Counted from the stretch's first letter, positions 17,280 through 27,043 are shown. The stretch: DNA of 39,165 nucleotides from an uncultured Clostridia bacterium (GCA_947625665.1 CANQPF010000007.1:1-39165), one strand, 5' to 3'. Numbers and translations: made by a program. Notes: generated from the sequence alone by a model not told the origin.

Positions 17280-18335
17280 ATGTTAAAATTAATAAAACCC
17301 AGCAAAGAATATTTTAAACAATATAAAGAAATGATGGATGAATGGAATATGGAAGGTTCAAGCATCTCACCTTGGCCATTGAAAATGAAATATCATAAAG
17401 AGGAATTTTTTTATGATATGTTAAAAACTGTAAAAAAGTCAGAAACTCAAAAAGAAAAAGATGAATATTCTACTACAAGTACTTTCTGGCTATATGAAGA
17501 TGAAGAAGATAAATTGATTGGTGCATCGAATCTTAGACATTATTTAACTGATTATGGTGTCAAAACTTGGGGACATATTGGATATGGTATAAGACCTTCT
17601 GAAAGAAGAAAAGGCTATGCAACCAAATTACTAAATATGACTTTAAAAGAAGCTAAAAATAGAGGAATAAGAAGAGTATTACTAGGTGCCTACGTGGGAA
17701 ATATCCCATCTTGGAAAGTTATGGAAAAGTGTGGTGGTAAATTAGAACGTATAATTATCGAAGAGGAAACCGGTCTACCTATAAAGCAATATTGGATTAG
17801 TTTAAAAAAGAGATATGCGAGTACTCTAAAAATATATGATAATATAAAACAAATTGAACAGAAATATTTAAAAATAAAAGAAAATGATTTTGAAGGATTT
17901 ATATATCTGCATAACTTTCTTAAAATTTCAGACCCATTTATCTTAAAAGAAGGTCCAGAAAAAGGAGTATGTATACAAGACACTGGTTATAAGTGGTTGG
18001 AATTTTTTGATTGTAATTCTAAAATCAAATTAACATCTATTTATGATGAAAATAATAAAATTATAGAATGGTATTTTGATATATCAAGAGAAATATCAAC
18101 AAAAAACGGTGAACCATATCATGACGATTTCTATTTAGACGTCGTTTTTAGACCTGATGGTAAAATATTTTTGTTAGATGAAGACGAATTTGAAGAAGCT
18201 TTTGAAAGAAAAGAGATGACAAAAGAAGAATATGATGAAGGTTATAGACTAGCATATAATTTGATGGAAAGGTTAAAAGGTAAAGAAACACAAATAGAAA
18301 AATTTACTGATAAATATTTGAATAAAATTTTATGA
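17280..18335 (+). CDS. GNAT acetyltransferase fused to a DUF402 domain
   Basis: This 351-residue protein joins two domains. Residues 1-175 are a GNAT N-acetyltransferase: IGYGIRPSERRKGYATKLL holds the acetyl-CoA pyrophosphate loop (RRKGYA, 109-114), and NIPSWKVMEKCGGK is the typical C-terminal GNAT helix. Residues about 190-345 match DUF402, the fold of nucleoside tri-/diphosphatases such as Ntdp: EWYFDISRE (263-271), then YHDDFYLDVVFRPDGK (280-295) and LLDEDEFEEA. The acidic residues in these strands are the metal ligands in that family and are all present. AAAGGAGG lies upstream with a rather long 11-base spacing. It may couple acetylation with nucleotide hydrolysis, but this is inference. 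Confidence 0.85.
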   Translation: MLKLIKPSKEYFKQYKEMMDEWNMEGSSISPWPLKMKYHKEEFFYDMLKTVKKSETQKEKDEYSTTSTFWLYEDEEDKLIGASNLRHYLTDYGVKTWGHIGYGIRPSERRKGYATKLLNMTLKEAKNRGIRRVLLGAYVGNIPSWKVMEKCGGKLERIIIEEETGLPIKQYWISLKKRYASTLKIYDNIKQIEQKYLKIKENDFEGFIYLHNFLKISDPFILKEGPEKGVCIQDTGYKWLEFFDCNSKIKLTSIYDENNKIIEWYFDISREISTKNGEPYHDDFYLDVVFRPDGKIFLLDEDEFEEAFERKEMTKEEYDEGYRLAYNLMERLKGKETQIEKFTDKYLNKIL

Positions 18336-18353
18336 TTTTCCATTATTGAAAAT

Positions 18354-18389
18354 TAAGGATGCCTACTTAAAAAAGTTCTGGCATCCTTA
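18354..18389. terminator. Terminator between convergent GNAT-DUF402 and dpaB genes
   Basis: TAAGGATGCC (18354-18363) pairs perfectly with GGCATCCTTA (18380-18389). It lies between two convergent stops (18335 and 18396). T runs are modest on both sides. Confidence 0.7.
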
Positions 18390-18395
18390 TTACAT

Positions 18396-18974
18396 TCATA
18401 ATAATATTGGACTAATCTGTTCTCCATCAAGTGCATATTCAACAGTTTTTATTAAATAATCAAAATCAAATACTATTGATCTTGGTTTAGTTATTGGATT
18501 ATCTTGTTTAAATGGTACAAAATAATAATGTTTCCTTATAAGTAACTTTCCTATATTAACAAGATTTGCTCCTAGTCCATTGTTTGTTGAAGTTGCTATA
18601 ACTACTGGTAAATCATTTCTAAGATGTGACTTTACCGCCATCGTACTTGGTCCATCAATTATATCATTTGCTAATTTAGCCATAGTGTTTCCTGAGCAGG
18701 GTGCAACAATCATCAAATCCGTCATCTTTTTAGGACCTATAGGTTCTGCTCCTTGTATAGTATGAATTATCTCTTTACCTGTAATTTCTTCTATTTGATC
18801 CTTAAATTCTTGTGCCTTTCCAAACTTAGTATCTAGATTATAACTATTATATGACATTATAGGAATTATATCTGCACCTTTTTCAACTAATTCCTTCATT
18901 TTTGGAATAGTCTTACTAAAAGTACAAAATGACCCTGTTATTACAAAACCTATTCGCTTTCCTTTAACATCCAA
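18396..18974 (-). CDS. dpaB: Dipicolinate synthase subunit B
   Basis: This 192-residue flavoprotein matches SpoVFB/DpaB, one of two subunits that make dipicolinic acid, the calcium chelator of the endospore core, from dihydrodipicolinate. The N-terminus GKRIGFVITGSFCTFSKTIP and the middle APCSGNTMAKLANDIIDGP are characteristic of this Rossmann-like flavoprotein subunit. The start codon is TTG (18972-18974), placed 10 bases after AAAGGAGGT; an ATG a few codons inside is less well spaced. The partner dpaA, which usually lies immediately upstream in the same operon, is not here: upstream is the sipW-like gene, 151 bases away. It is normally expressed in the mother cell under sigma-K. Confidence 0.88.
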   Translation of the reverse strand: MDVKGKRIGFVITGSFCTFSKTIPKMKELVEKGADIIPIMSYNSYNLDTKFGKAQEFKDQIEEITGKEIIHTIQGAEPIGPKKMTDLMIVAPCSGNTMAKLANDIIDGPSTMAVKSHLRNDLPVVIATSTNNGLGANLVNIGKLLIRKHYYFVPFKQDNPITKPRSIVFDFDYLIKTVEYALDGEQISPILL

Positions 18975-19124
18975 ATTTATATAACCTCCTTTCAGATTTC
19001 TTTATATATAATATGAGGTTATGTAAATTTATGATAAAATGAAATCTTTCTCTTGCTTTTAATTTTATTAATTTATATCAAAATTCAAAGTGGCTATTTT
19101 TCATAATTAGCCACTTCTTAATTT

Positions 19125-19691
19125 TTAATATTTTATTTTAGATAAAGCTCGTTGTTTATGTCTATTTCTAATAATTTCACGTTCAGCAATATCGTAAAGT
19201 ACATAAATACAAATCACAAATGTTAAAACAAGAGTCATTCCTCTTGGAGTTCTAACATAAGTTATTAACTTCCCTAAAAAAGGAATTTTTAATATATATT
19301 TCCCTTGTATTTGAGAATAAGGTACCAAATTTTGGTCTGCTGAAGAATTACTATCACCTTTTGTTTTATAGAAATATATACCGTTTAAATTTTTAACTTC
19401 AACAACCCTGTGAGTTATTACAATATCTTCATTTTTGTCTTTAAAAGAAATTACATCCCCTACTTTTATATCTTCTGCCCTTGCTTTTTTAGTTATAATT
19501 ATATTGTCAACTGGTATATTAGGTTCCATACTTCCCGATACAATAATAAACGGCGTAAATCCAAAAATATCTGGTATCTTATTATTATTTAATTTAGATT
19601 CTGCAATTAAAGTTATATTAATAATTACTATTAGTAGTAACAACGATATAATTATCCATTTTATAACTTTTTTGATTTTACTAATTAACAT
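19125..19691 (-). CDS. sipW: Signal peptidase I, SipW (Ser-His, ER-like) type
   Basis: This 188-residue membrane protease has a TM helix at 9-30, then the catalytic SGSMEP motif with S54, and VITHRVVEV with H94 in the place where ordinary bacterial signal peptidases have lysine. It therefore belongs to the Ser-His, archaeal/eukaryotic-like SipW group. A second TM helix lies at about 150-170, giving the C-terminus a basic cytosolic tail. The enzyme removes signal peptides from secreted proteins; in Bacillus SipW processes TasA-type biofilm proteins, but none is in this window. AAAGGATGAG precedes the ATG, and the MFS gene upstream ends 22 bases before it, suggesting cotranscription. Confidence 0.88.
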   Translation of the reverse strand: MLISKIKKVIKWIIISLLLLIVIINITLIAESKLNNNKIPDIFGFTPFIIVSGSMEPNIPVDNIIITKKARAEDIKVGDVISFKDKNEDIVITHRVVEVKNLNGIYFYKTKGDSNSSADQNLVPYSQIQGKYILKIPFLGKLITYVRTPRGMTLVLTFVICIYVLYDIAEREIIRNRHKQRALSKIKY

Positions 19692-19713
19692 TTATTCGCT
19701 CATCCTTTTAATG

Positions 19714-21111
19714 TTATTTTTTAATCTTTTGTGTCTTTGTAATTGTATTTGTGCTTTTATTAGTAGTACCTTTTGTATTAGAGGTTTTAGCATTTTTTGT
19801 TATTGTTTTTGGTTTTCTAGTGCTATATTTTACATCGATTTTTGGATAACTCTCTGGTTTTAATCCAACCCTATCTCTCATATAATCTAGTGTTAAAACT
19901 ATCCCTATTGTTGATATACATCCAACTATTATAAAAGTATTTGAACTTGTTGTTACTTTTAACAAAAGTGAACATAGCAAAGTTACAATTCCCGTTGCTA
20001 AATTCGCTGTTAAATTTTTAAAAGCTGATATTTTTGGACGTATCTTTCTGCTAGTAAAGTTATTTAAATACCTTGATATTAGACCCATATATGGTCCTCT
20101 AACACTTTGTTGTATAAAATATAAGAAAATTACTAATATCAATGAAGAAGTTGAAAGTTGATCTTTTCCTATAAATCCTACTAATATACAAGATATTGAT
20201 ACTGGGAGTGATAATACCATCAATGTTTTATTTTTTAATTTCTTTTGTATTTTATCTTGGTAACGAGCTAATACTCCTGCTCCTATTTGTAAAAATGCAA
20301 ATACAAATCCAAATAAAGCTTCTGGTACTAGCATTTCCTTAAGTAAGCTACTTCTTAAATTTACTATACCAACTAAAATTCCTGAAAAAATTGCATTAAA
20401 TATAAATAAACTTTTTACTCTTGTTGATGAATTAAAATATTCAAAAGAATCTTTCAATTCCCCTACATACTTTTTAAAAGAAACATTTTTAGGTTTTTCT
20501 TCTTCCATTACGGTATGATTAAATTTAAAAGTCAAAATTGTTGTAAGTACACATGTAACAAAACATAACACCATTGGAATATATCCATTTATAGTAAAAG
20601 TTAATCCTGCTATTACTGATGATACCGCATCGAAAAGGAAAAAGTTTGAAGATGCTTTTGCATCTATTTTTGAAAATAATTTTCCTCTTTTTACATGAGA
20701 TGGCAATGATTCATATAATATGTTAGTTTCACATAACAATTTAATTGAGTAACCTAATGCATAGAAAAATTGTATTACTAACAATTGATAGTAGCTAGTC
20801 ATAAAAATCATTGCTAATATACTTACCGAATATAGTATATTTCCGATTATCAAACTATTCTTCTTTCCAACTTTATCAACAAGCCAAGTAGCTGGCAATA
20901 ACCAAAGTGTATTTGAAAATGTATAAAATGCATCAGCAAATAGTGCTTGTGAAGCGCTAAATCCTTTTACTTGTGTTAAAAATAAGTATATTATTGGATA
21001 ATAAAATAGTAAATCCCAAGATATCATCCTATAAAAAGGATACATTCTTACATTATTTTTTTTACGTCTTATTGCCTTTCTTCTCTTAGTTCGTTCTTTT
21101 CCTTTGTCCAT
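19714..21111 (-). CDS. MFS transporter with basic C-terminal tail
   Basis: This 465-residue protein has about twelve hydrophobic helices between residues 25 and 410 and the MFS motif A variant WLVDKVGKKNSL in the loop between helices 2 and 3, with related charged loops (RYQDKIQKKLKNK) in the second half. The N-terminus (KGKERTKRRKAIRRKKN) and the C-terminal 60 residues are very basic and Thr/Lys rich, so they should lie in the cytosol. It belongs to the drug/sugar-exporter side of the superfamily; the substrate cannot be told. GAGGTT precedes the ATG. The sipW gene follows after 22 bases and the sortase gene starts divergently 153 bases away. Confidence 0.85.
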   Translation of the reverse strand: MDKGKERTKRRKAIRRKKNNVRMYPFYRMISWDLLFYYPIIYLFLTQVKGFSASQALFADAFYTFSNTLWLLPATWLVDKVGKKNSLIIGNILYSVSILAMIFMTSYYQLLVIQFFYALGYSIKLLCETNILYESLPSHVKRGKLFSKIDAKASSNFFLFDAVSSVIAGLTFTINGYIPMVLCFVTCVLTTILTFKFNHTVMEEEKPKNVSFKKYVGELKDSFEYFNSSTRVKSLFIFNAIFSGILVGIVNLRSSLLKEMLVPEALFGFVFAFLQIGAGVLARYQDKIQKKLKNKTLMVLSLPVSISCILVGFIGKDQLSTSSLILVIFLYFIQQSVRGPYMGLISRYLNNFTSRKIRPKISAFKNLTANLATGIVTLLCSLLLKVTTSSNTFIIVGCISTIGIVLTLDYMRDRVGLKPESYPKIDVKYSTRKPKTITKNAKTSNTKGTTNKSTNTITKTQKIKK

Positions 21112-21264
21112 TTAGAGAACCTCTTCTTTCCTCTTTTTTCTTTTTGGTTTGGCAAAATTATTGTACTATATTTTAATATTGTCCAATAATTTTATTATAT
21201 GCTTATATTTTTTTTATTTTTCCATAAAATAATATTATTAAATTTATTTTATGGAGTAATTATA

Positions 21265-21900
21265 ATGAATCAAATTATTTTTGTAAAGGATGAAAATAAA
21301 AAATCTAATAAAACTAAGCAAAAAGTCTTTTCTTTTAAAGCTCAATTTGTTTTCTCTATTGCATTGATTTTTATTTTACTAGCCTTGTTTGTTTATTTTC
21401 GTTATACTGACCAATATAATTATGCTCAAAATGCAGCTAAATTATCTAATAATTATAATGTTTATCGTCTATACAATTCTGAAACTTCATCTCCAAGTGT
21501 TGAAGAAACAGCCTCCATTATTGGATCTATTAACATTCCTAAAATAAATGTTAACTATCCAATAATTTCTGATATTTCGGAAAAGCTTTTGAAGATTTCT
21601 CCTTGTCGTTTTTACGGAGATATTTCAGATGATAGTAATTTATGTATTGCTGGTCATAATTTCGACAATGAAACTTTTTTTAGTAAACTTCCTTATCTTA
21701 GAAGTGGTGATAAAATCATAATTACAGATAATTCTAATACTTCTTACACATTTCGTGTTTTTGATAATTATGAAGTTAATCCTTCTGACCTTTCACCAAT
21801 TTACAATACTGCAAATAATTCCAATAAAGAATTAACTTTAGTTACTTGTAATAATCAAAACAATAATAGAATAATCATAAAAGCCCGTTTAGAAAAGTAA
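21265..21900 (+). CDS. Sortase
   Basis: The start is taken at 21265, after GGAG at a spacing of 8; an in-frame ATG 66 bases upstream adds only a hydrophobic stretch without a ribosome binding site. The 211-residue protein has a TM anchor at about 28-46 and a sortase domain from about 84: IPKINVNYPI, the catalytic H131 in CIAGHN, C195 in LTLVTCNN and R202 in NNNRIIIK. These three form the transpeptidase active site that links LPXTG-like proteins to the wall. The domain is shorter than housekeeping SrtA types and the class is not certain. No substrate gene with a sorting signal is visible in the window. It converges with galE with only eight bases between stops. Confidence 0.9.
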   Translation: MNQIIFVKDENKKSNKTKQKVFSFKAQFVFSIALIFILLALFVYFRYTDQYNYAQNAAKLSNNYNVYRLYNSETSSPSVEETASIIGSINIPKINVNYPIISDISEKLLKISPCRFYGDISDDSNLCIAGHNFDNETFFSKLPYLRSGDKIIITDNSNTSYTFRVFDNYEVNPSDLSPIYNTANNSNKELTLVTCNNQNNNRIIIKARLEK

Positions 21901-21908
21901 TACTTCTG

Positions 21909-22919
21909 CTATTTCAGTTGTCTTTCAATATATCTCCATGAATCTTTACACATATCTTCTAAACTTTTTTCAGCTATCCATCCAAGTTCTCTTTTAGCTT
22001 TAGATGCATCTGAATAACATGTTGCAATGTCTCCTTCTCTCCTTTCAGTAATTACGTAAGGTACTTCTTTCTCTGTGGCAATTTCAAAAGCTTTTACCAT
22101 ATCTAAAACACTATACCCTACACCTGTTCCTAAATTATAAATGAATATTCCTTCTTTCTCTTTATCCAATTTTTCTAAAGCTTTTACATGTCCTTTAGCT
22201 AGATCAACAACATGTATATAATCCCTTACTCCTGTTCCATCATGAGTATCATAATCATCTCCAAATACTGATAATTTTTCTAATTGTCCTGAGGCAACTC
22301 TAACTATATAAGGCATTAAATTATTTGGAATTCCTTGTGGTTCTTCTCCAATAAGCCCACTTTCATGAGCTCCAACTGGATTGAAGTATCTTAATATACA
22401 TATATCCCATGTATTATCTGAATCATAAAGATCACATAAAATTTGTTCAATAAATAATTTAGTTGCACCATACGGATTAGTTACACCACCTATTTTGCAC
22501 TCCTCTGTAAGAGGTACAATTTCTGGGTCTCCATATACGGTAGCAGAAGAACTAAATATAAATTTTTTACATCCATATTTTCTCATAGTATCTAATAATA
22601 CTAAACATCCAGATATATTATTAGTATAATATTCAATAGGTTTTTTTACAGATTCTCCGACTGCTTTATATCCAGCAAAATTTAAAACTGATTCAATTTC
22701 ATTTTCCTCAAAAACTTTTTCTAACTTTTCTCTATCAGAATAATCTATTTCATAAAATTTAAAATCTTTATTTGTTATTTTTTTTATATTCTCTAAAACA
22801 TCTGGTTTACTATTTGAGAAATTATCTATTATTACAATCTCTTTTCCTGCATCTAATAATTCTACTGCTGTATGACTTCCAATATATCCAGCTCCACCTG
22901 TTACTAAAATTTTTCCCAT
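21909..22919 (-). CDS. galE: UDP-glucose 4-epimerase
   Basis: This 336-residue short-chain dehydrogenase-type enzyme interconverts UDP-glucose and UDP-galactose (and in some homologues the N-acetyl forms). The NAD-binding motif is GGAGYIGSH near residues 8-16. The catalytic SSS (123-125) is followed by Y150-x-x-x-K154 in NPYGATK. The length is normal and the C-terminus is intact. AGGAGGT precedes the ATG at 22919. The cysS stop is 13 bases upstream, so galE is the third gene of a PBP1A-cysS-galE unit. It supplies galactose units for surface polysaccharides or wall polymers. Confidence 0.95.
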   Translation of the reverse strand: MGKILVTGGAGYIGSHTAVELLDAGKEIVIIDNFSNSKPDVLENIKKITNKDFKFYEIDYSDREKLEKVFEENEIESVLNFAGYKAVGESVKKPIEYYTNNISGCLVLLDTMRKYGCKKFIFSSSATVYGDPEIVPLTEECKIGGVTNPYGATKLFIEQILCDLYDSDNTWDICILRYFNPVGAHESGLIGEEPQGIPNNLMPYIVRVASGQLEKLSVFGDDYDTHDGTGVRDYIHVVDLAKGHVKALEKLDKEKEGIFIYNLGTGVGYSVLDMVKAFEIATEKEVPYVITERREGDIATCYSDASKAKRELGWIAEKSLEDMCKDSWRYIERQLK

Positions 22920-22932
22920 AGATAAATACCTC

Positions 22933-24318
22933 CTATATTTTTTTGATTTCCATCCCTTCTTTAGTATCTTTTATATTATACCCTTTACTAATAATTATAT
23001 CTCTCAATTCATCTGATTTTGCCCAATCTTTATTTTCCCTAGCTTTTTTTCTTATTTCAAGTAATTTCACTATATCTTCTGGTATTTTCTCTTCTTGAGG
23101 ATCATAATTTTTTAAATCAAATCCTAGCACTTCATCAAATTTTAATATTAATTTAGCCAATTTTTTTGATTTAATAGGATTTTTTATAACATCCCAAACA
23201 ACACTCATAGCAACAGGCATATTCAAATCATCATTAATTGCTGTTAAAAATTTTTCTTCATAATCTTTTATCTTATCTTCTTCTATATCCTCTGTTCCAT
23301 TTAAATGCTTTGTATATCCTTCTCTTAATCTTGTCAAAGCAATTTTTGCTGAGTCCATTGCTTGAAATGTAAAATTAATTTTTTTTCTATAATGAGATGA
23401 AAAGTTAAACATTTTATAAACTAAAGGCTCATATCCCTTTTGTTTTAAATCTTCTAAAGTATAGAGATTCATTAAACTCTTTGACATCTTTTTTCCATCT
23501 ACTTGAAGAAATTCTACATGCATCCAATAATGTGCAGGATTTTTTCCACAAAATCCTTTTCCTTGTGCGATTTCATTTTCATGATGAATTGGAATATGGT
23601 CTATTCCTCCTGTATGTATATCAAACTCTTCACCTAAATATTTATGTCCCATAGCAGAACATTCTAAATGCCATCCTGGATAAGATTTTCCAAAGAAACT
23701 ATCCCACTTCATTAAATGGTTTTCTGGAGCTTTTATCCATAAAGCAAAATCATTTAGATGTTTTTTGTTAGGATCTACATCTATCCTAGCTTCTGTATCA
23801 TCCTCTTTTACATTTTTATTTGACAATACTCCGTATTTATCTAATTTTGATGTATCAAAATATATCGTATTCTCTGTTTGATACGTATATCCGTTTTTTA
23901 TAATTTGTTTTACATAATCTTCCATGCATTCAATATGCTCAGTTGCTCTCGCTATTATTTCTGGTAAATCTATATTTAATTTACCCATATCTTCCATGAA
24001 AGCTTTAGTATAAAAGTCAGCTATAGCGAAGGGGTCTTTATTTTCTAGTCTAGCTGCTTTCATCATTTTATCTTCCCCTTCATCTGCATCTGATACTAGA
24101 TGTCCAACATCAGTTATATTCATAACATGTTTTAATTTATATCCATTATATTTTAATACTCTACGTAAACTATCCATAAAAAGATACGCTCTTAAATTAC
24201 CGATATGAGCAAAATAATATACTGTTGGACCACAAGAATACATTAATATTTTATTTTTGTTTATAGATCTCAACTCTTCTTTTTGTTTTGTTAATGTACT
24301 ATAAATATTTATTTTCAA
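22933..24318 (-). CDS. cysS: Cysteine--tRNA ligase
   Basis: This 461-residue class I synthetase charges tRNA-Cys. The zinc-binding C29 is in YSCGPTVY, the HIGH motif is HIGN (38-41), and the KMSKS loop is KKMSKSLMNL. A zinc-site HHENEIAQ follows WHLECSAM, both typical of CysRS. The C-terminal helical DALR-like anticodon-binding region is complete. The start codon is TTG (24316-24318) placed 6 bases after AAGGAGGT; no ATG near it is better. The PBP1A gene ends 18 bases upstream and galE follows after 13 bases. Confidence 0.95.
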   Translation of the reverse strand: MKINIYSTLTKQKEELRSINKNKILMYSCGPTVYYFAHIGNLRAYLFMDSLRRVLKYNGYKLKHVMNITDVGHLVSDADEGEDKMMKAARLENKDPFAIADFYTKAFMEDMGKLNIDLPEIIARATEHIECMEDYVKQIIKNGYTYQTENTIYFDTSKLDKYGVLSNKNVKEDDTEARIDVDPNKKHLNDFALWIKAPENHLMKWDSFFGKSYPGWHLECSAMGHKYLGEEFDIHTGGIDHIPIHHENEIAQGKGFCGKNPAHYWMHVEFLQVDGKKMSKSLMNLYTLEDLKQKGYEPLVYKMFNFSSHYRKKINFTFQAMDSAKIALTRLREGYTKHLNGTEDIEEDKIKDYEEKFLTAINDDLNMPVAMSVVWDVIKNPIKSKKLAKLILKFDEVLGFDLKNYDPQEEKIPEDIVKLLEIRKKARENKDWAKSDELRDIIISKGYNIKDTKEGMEIKKI

Positions 24319-24336
24319 TTTTTACCTCCTTTTTTG

Positions 24337-26938
24337 TCAGTTTCCTGGAGTAGCCACTGGGGTAGCTGCTGGTTTAGGTGTCGCTGGCGGTGCAGTAGGA
24401 CTAGCCTTTGGCTTTGGTGTTGATTCTTCTCGTTCAGTATCATGTTTTGGAGCAGGAGTGGCCTCTTCTTGCACATCCGCTGGCTGTGTATGAATATTAC
24501 ATACTCCTGAAATCTTAGTTCCTGATGCTGAAGTACCATTTAATGGTTTCCATAGTTTCAACTTTTCTTTCATTAACACGCTTCCGTAGTAATTAGTTTT
24601 AGTATTAGGACAATATGGTGTTGCGATCAATCCAGATTCAGTACAAATCTTTTGTGATCCATGCCCTTCACAAGCCTCTGGAATATTATCACTTGAGAAT
24701 ATTTCCGTATATGTATCTCCACAACCAGAAGAAGCTATACATCCAGATGCTTTACAAGCCGTTTCTTCAACAATTCCAGAAGGCATAACAAATTTAGCTT
24801 TTTCTAATGGTTTATGAATATCTGTCATAACTGCATCCCAAATTAATCCTGCTGGATTTCCGAGCTCCATAGTGAACTTCTTCATTATCGTCATATCCAT
24901 ACCAACATGCTGCTGAATAATATGGAGTAAATCCACAAAGCCATCTATCGTAATCACTATCAGTTGTTCCTGTTTTTGCTGCAACATCTATTCCCGGTAT
25001 TGCACAGTATTTAGCAGTTCCATTAGCACCATTTACGGGCTCTTCTACAATAGATGTAGCAATATAGGCATTTTGTTCTGAGATTGCCCTCTCTGATTCT
25101 TGTTTTGGCTCTAAAACTACATTTCCATTTACATCTTCAATTTTTGTATAGAAAGTAGGCGTTACATGAACCCCTCCGTTAGCTATAGTTCCATATGCTG
25201 ATGCCATTTCAAGTGGACTAACACCATTTTTCATACCTCCTATAGCCAAAGATAGCACTTCATCTTCATCATCTGAACCTTCTTTATTTTTTAATGATGT
25301 TATTCCCATTTTTCTTAAATATTCAAGTGATTTTTTTGGTGTTAATTCTGCCATTATTTTTAAAGCAGGTATATTTTGAGAAGTTTCAATAAAACTTCTA
25401 ATATTAATTATTCCTTTAAAATTATTATAATTCTTTGGTGTATATCCACCAAAATCTGTTGCTGCATCATCATAAACTGTTGCTGCTGTAATAACTTTTT
25501 CTTCTAACGCTGGTGCAACTGCTGCAAGTGGCTTCATTGAAGAACCAGTTTGTTTAGTCATTTGAGTTGCTCTATTCCATCCTCTAGCCTCTGTTTTTTG
25601 TCCAAGTCCTCCTGCAACCCCTACAACGTTTCCTGTTTTGTAATCTATTATTGCCATTCCTGCTTCAGAATGCTCATTTTTTAATTTTCCATTTACTTTC
25701 GTTTGTCCTTTAACAACATATTTATCTTTGTTAAATTCTTCTTCAAGTCTTGTTTGGATTTCTGTATTAACTGTTGAATATATTTTTAATCCACTTCCAT
25801 ATACATAATTTTCTGCTAATTCTTTTGAAATACCCTTTTCTTCCATTACTTGTTCAACAATTTGTGTAATCATTGCATCTGTATGGTAAGAATATATATT
25901 TTCAGATGCAAACTGTGCTTGTTCAAAAGTTAATCCTGCATCGACCTTTTCAATAGCGGCATTATATTCATCTTCATTTTCAATATATCCTAACTCTTTC
26001 ATCTTAGCTAAAACCGTTTTAGTTTTATTTTTTATTTTATCAGTATTATCAGTAGATGTATCATAAGGACTATAGTAAGTTGGTGAACTATTTATACCTG
26101 CCATAAAAGCGCACTCAGCTAAATCTAAATCTTTAGCACTTTTAGCAAAATAATAATTAGCTCCTAATTCAACTCCATGCAAATTATTTCCACCTACGAA
26201 TAGAATATTTAAATATAACTCCAAAATTTGATCTTTAGAAATCATACGTTCTACTTGGTAAGCTTTTGCCCATTCCTTAACTTTTCTCAAAATTCCTGCA
26301 AATCCTGCTGTCTCGTCATCTTTAGTTATATTTTTAACTAATTGTTGGGTTATTGTACTTCCTCCATAATCTCCTGAACCTAAAACTTTATTTAAAATAG
26401 CTCCCCCTGTTCTTTTTATATCAACTCCATTATGTTTATAAAAACGCTCATCTTCAATAGCAACATAAGCTTTAGGTAGATAATCTGACATTTCTTCCAT
26501 TGTTATTATTTTTCTTTTTTCATCTCCGCTCAAATCTGTTATTTTGTTTCCCTGTTGGTCAACTACAACAGAATCTGATGCTGCAATTGTTAATTCTTCT
26601 TTTGTAATTCCAAAATCATCACCAAACAATCCAAAAAATGTACCTGCTACAATACCTGCAACTACAATACATAGTAATAAAAATATAATTATAGAAACTT
26701 TTGCAAAAACCATCAATTTTGGATGTTTTCTTTTTTTCTTTTTGCTAACTGTACTTTTAGATGCAGGAGTAAACTTTCCTGTACTTTCTCCTCTCTGCTT
26801 AGCAGATTCTTTTTTCATATTTCTTATTGCTTTTGGCTCTTCATCTTCATTCTTTTCTTTTCTTGAATTTCCAGTATTTCTACTAGAATGAGAACCTTTT
26901 TTATTTCCACTTCTTTTTTTGCTATAATTACTTGGCAT
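24337..26938 (-). CDS. Class A penicillin-binding protein (PBP1A), second copy, read with a +1 shift at CGG
   Basis: Combined product of 866 residues. The N-terminal frame (692 residues before the CGG) has a basic tail, a TM anchor (79-102), GT51 motifs EDERFY (162-167) and GGSTITQQ (192-199), and transpeptidase motifs S466-SM-K469, S520-Q-N522 and K655-T-G-T658. At residue 693 an in-frame CGG is followed by a short foreign tail and a stop. Skipping the C continues GNPAGLIWDAVM, exactly as RNPAGLIWANVM does in the intact PBP1A at 11828, with identical spacing from WYGYDDNEEV / WFGYDENETV. The last part has Cys pairs and a Pro/Thr-rich tail. AAGGAGGG precedes the ATG. It leads an operon with cysS and galE. 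Confidence 0.88.
24859..24862 (-). other. CGG frameshift site 2 (CGGA, read as glycine)
   Basis: The in-frame context is GGA GCT CGG AAA TCC. Omitting the C gives GCT GGA AAT CCA, that is Ala-Gly-Asn-Pro, and restores the conserved PBP segment. In the zero frame a stop comes 15 codons after the CGG. Confidence 0.85.
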
Positions 26939-27043
26939 ATTAATACCCTCCTTGTGACAATTTGCTCAAAAATTGACAGTTTTATTATATTATACTTTAT
27001 CAAAAAAATAAAGGTTTTTTAACATTTTTTTCAATTTACTATT

